Positions 53,428-53,590 of a stretch of 53,590 bases of DNA are shown here, in pieces. Source of the stretch: a bacterium (GTDB lineage: Bacteria > BMS3Abin14). How positions within the stretch are numbered: the first letter of the stretch is position 1; each line of letters starts with the position of its first letter. The stretch spans positions 1 through 53,590 of the forward strand of contig JARGFV010000002.1 in NCBI GenBank assembly GCA_029210545.1. Reading direction: 5' to 3'. Under the pieces are notes generated by a model. It had not been told where the DNA came from, did not search any database, and saw nothing but the letters and a program-made list of their open reading frames with translations. The translations under genes and the position numbers were made by a program.

Positions 53428-53477
53428 GCGTGTCGGAGAACCTCCCTTTTTCTTAGCAGGGAGGGCACAGGCTCCTA
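53428..53477 (+). repeat. TGTCGGAGAAC...CAGGCTCCT short element, copy 5
   Basis: GCGTGTCGGAGAACCTCCC, a CCTCCC / GGGAGG inner hairpin, then GGCACAGGCTCCTAG. It starts three bases after the chorismate mutase stop. The inner stem differs from copy 1 while the flanking words are kept. Confidence 0.65.
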
Positions 53478-53533
53478 GCCCGCATTATTCATGATGCAAA
53501 TGAGATGTCAGCCAACTGTGTGGCAATTAAAGA

Positions 53534-53590
53534 TGATGGACTCGCAAAAAGTCCATCAACGCGCCCCGCGCGGGGCGCCCAAATCAATGA
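53534..53590 (+). repeat. Multi-hairpin element, copy E (left part, cut by window edge)
   Basis: Left end with S1 (TGATGGACT / AGTCCATCA), S2 (GCGCCCCGC / GCGGGGCGC) and the start of S3 (CAAATCAATGA). It matches copies B and C to the last base of the window. Confidence 0.88.

Overview
The window looks like a GC-rich (roughly 60 % by eye), LPS-bearing, menaquinone-using bacterium of the former Deltaproteobacteria (Desulfobacterota, Myxococcota or an allied phylum). The reasons are the syntenic block lptC-lptA-lptB-rpoN-hpf-ptsN-hprK-rapZ followed by a mannose-type PTS, an MglA-like GTPase, PATAN-type and GGDEF response regulators, and menaquinone made through futalosine. No rRNA, tRNA, CRISPR array or phage module was seen. 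Lineage is inferred from synteny and families only.

Layout. 1-9170: LPS transport (lptCAB), sigma-54, ribosome hibernation factor and a PTS/nitrogen-PTS regulatory set (ptsN, hprK, rapZ, EIIA-EIIB-EIIC-EIID, HPr), all on the + strand and largely overlapping. 9378-11790: metK-ahcY, the SAM cycle. 12204-14446 (- strand): lptF-lptG, the permease pair for the LptB ATPase encoded at the other end. 14808-17445: two CheW-like proteins and a receiver protein with a long Pro/Ala linker. 17788-23532: valS-nadC, birA, coaX. 23533-24213: non-coding DNA with a transposase remnant. 24214-29848: EF-G-like GTPase, SPOR protein, HEAT-like protein and MglA-like GTPase with a long acidic tail. 30145-37674: comEC, a REC-GAF-GGDEF protein, hisS and a PATAN-REC-GAF protein. 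37746-42882: aspS, mdh and two-subunit fumarase. 43057-51070: a nearly complete futalosine menaquinone cluster (mqnD, mqnB, mqnP, ubiX, ubiD, mqnE, mqnA, mqnC). 51311-53425: nadB and a chorismate mutase.

The genes are mostly housekeeping; the surprising content is between them. (1) A ~158-bp element with near-identical 22-bp terminal inverted repeats and five consecutive hairpins occurs six times (1-77, 21571-21729, 32606-33020, 42886-43044, 49703-49855, 53534-53590). Some stems differ between copies by paired, compensatory changes, so structure rather than sequence appears to be conserved. One copy has expanded into 42-bp and 81-bp tandem units, and another forms the 3' end of mqnA. (2) More than ten intergenic spacers are built on a strict 7-base lattice: heptamers repeated in phase, usually followed by heptamers of complementary sense so that the spacer can fold back on itself. 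The heptamer differs between loci (CGTGACT, TTCACAG, AGAGTGT, CTGCCTA and others). Some arrays run into stop codons. (3) A short TGTCGGAGAAC...CAGGCTCCTG element recurs about five times. (4) 39731-39906 looks like a self-contained non-coding transcription unit: promoter, 28-bp perfect palindrome, structured RNA, terminator.

The strongest candidates for something undescribed are the covarying multi-hairpin element and the heptad-lattice spacers. Both rest on direct reading; genome-wide copy number, expression and mobility cannot be judged from this window.
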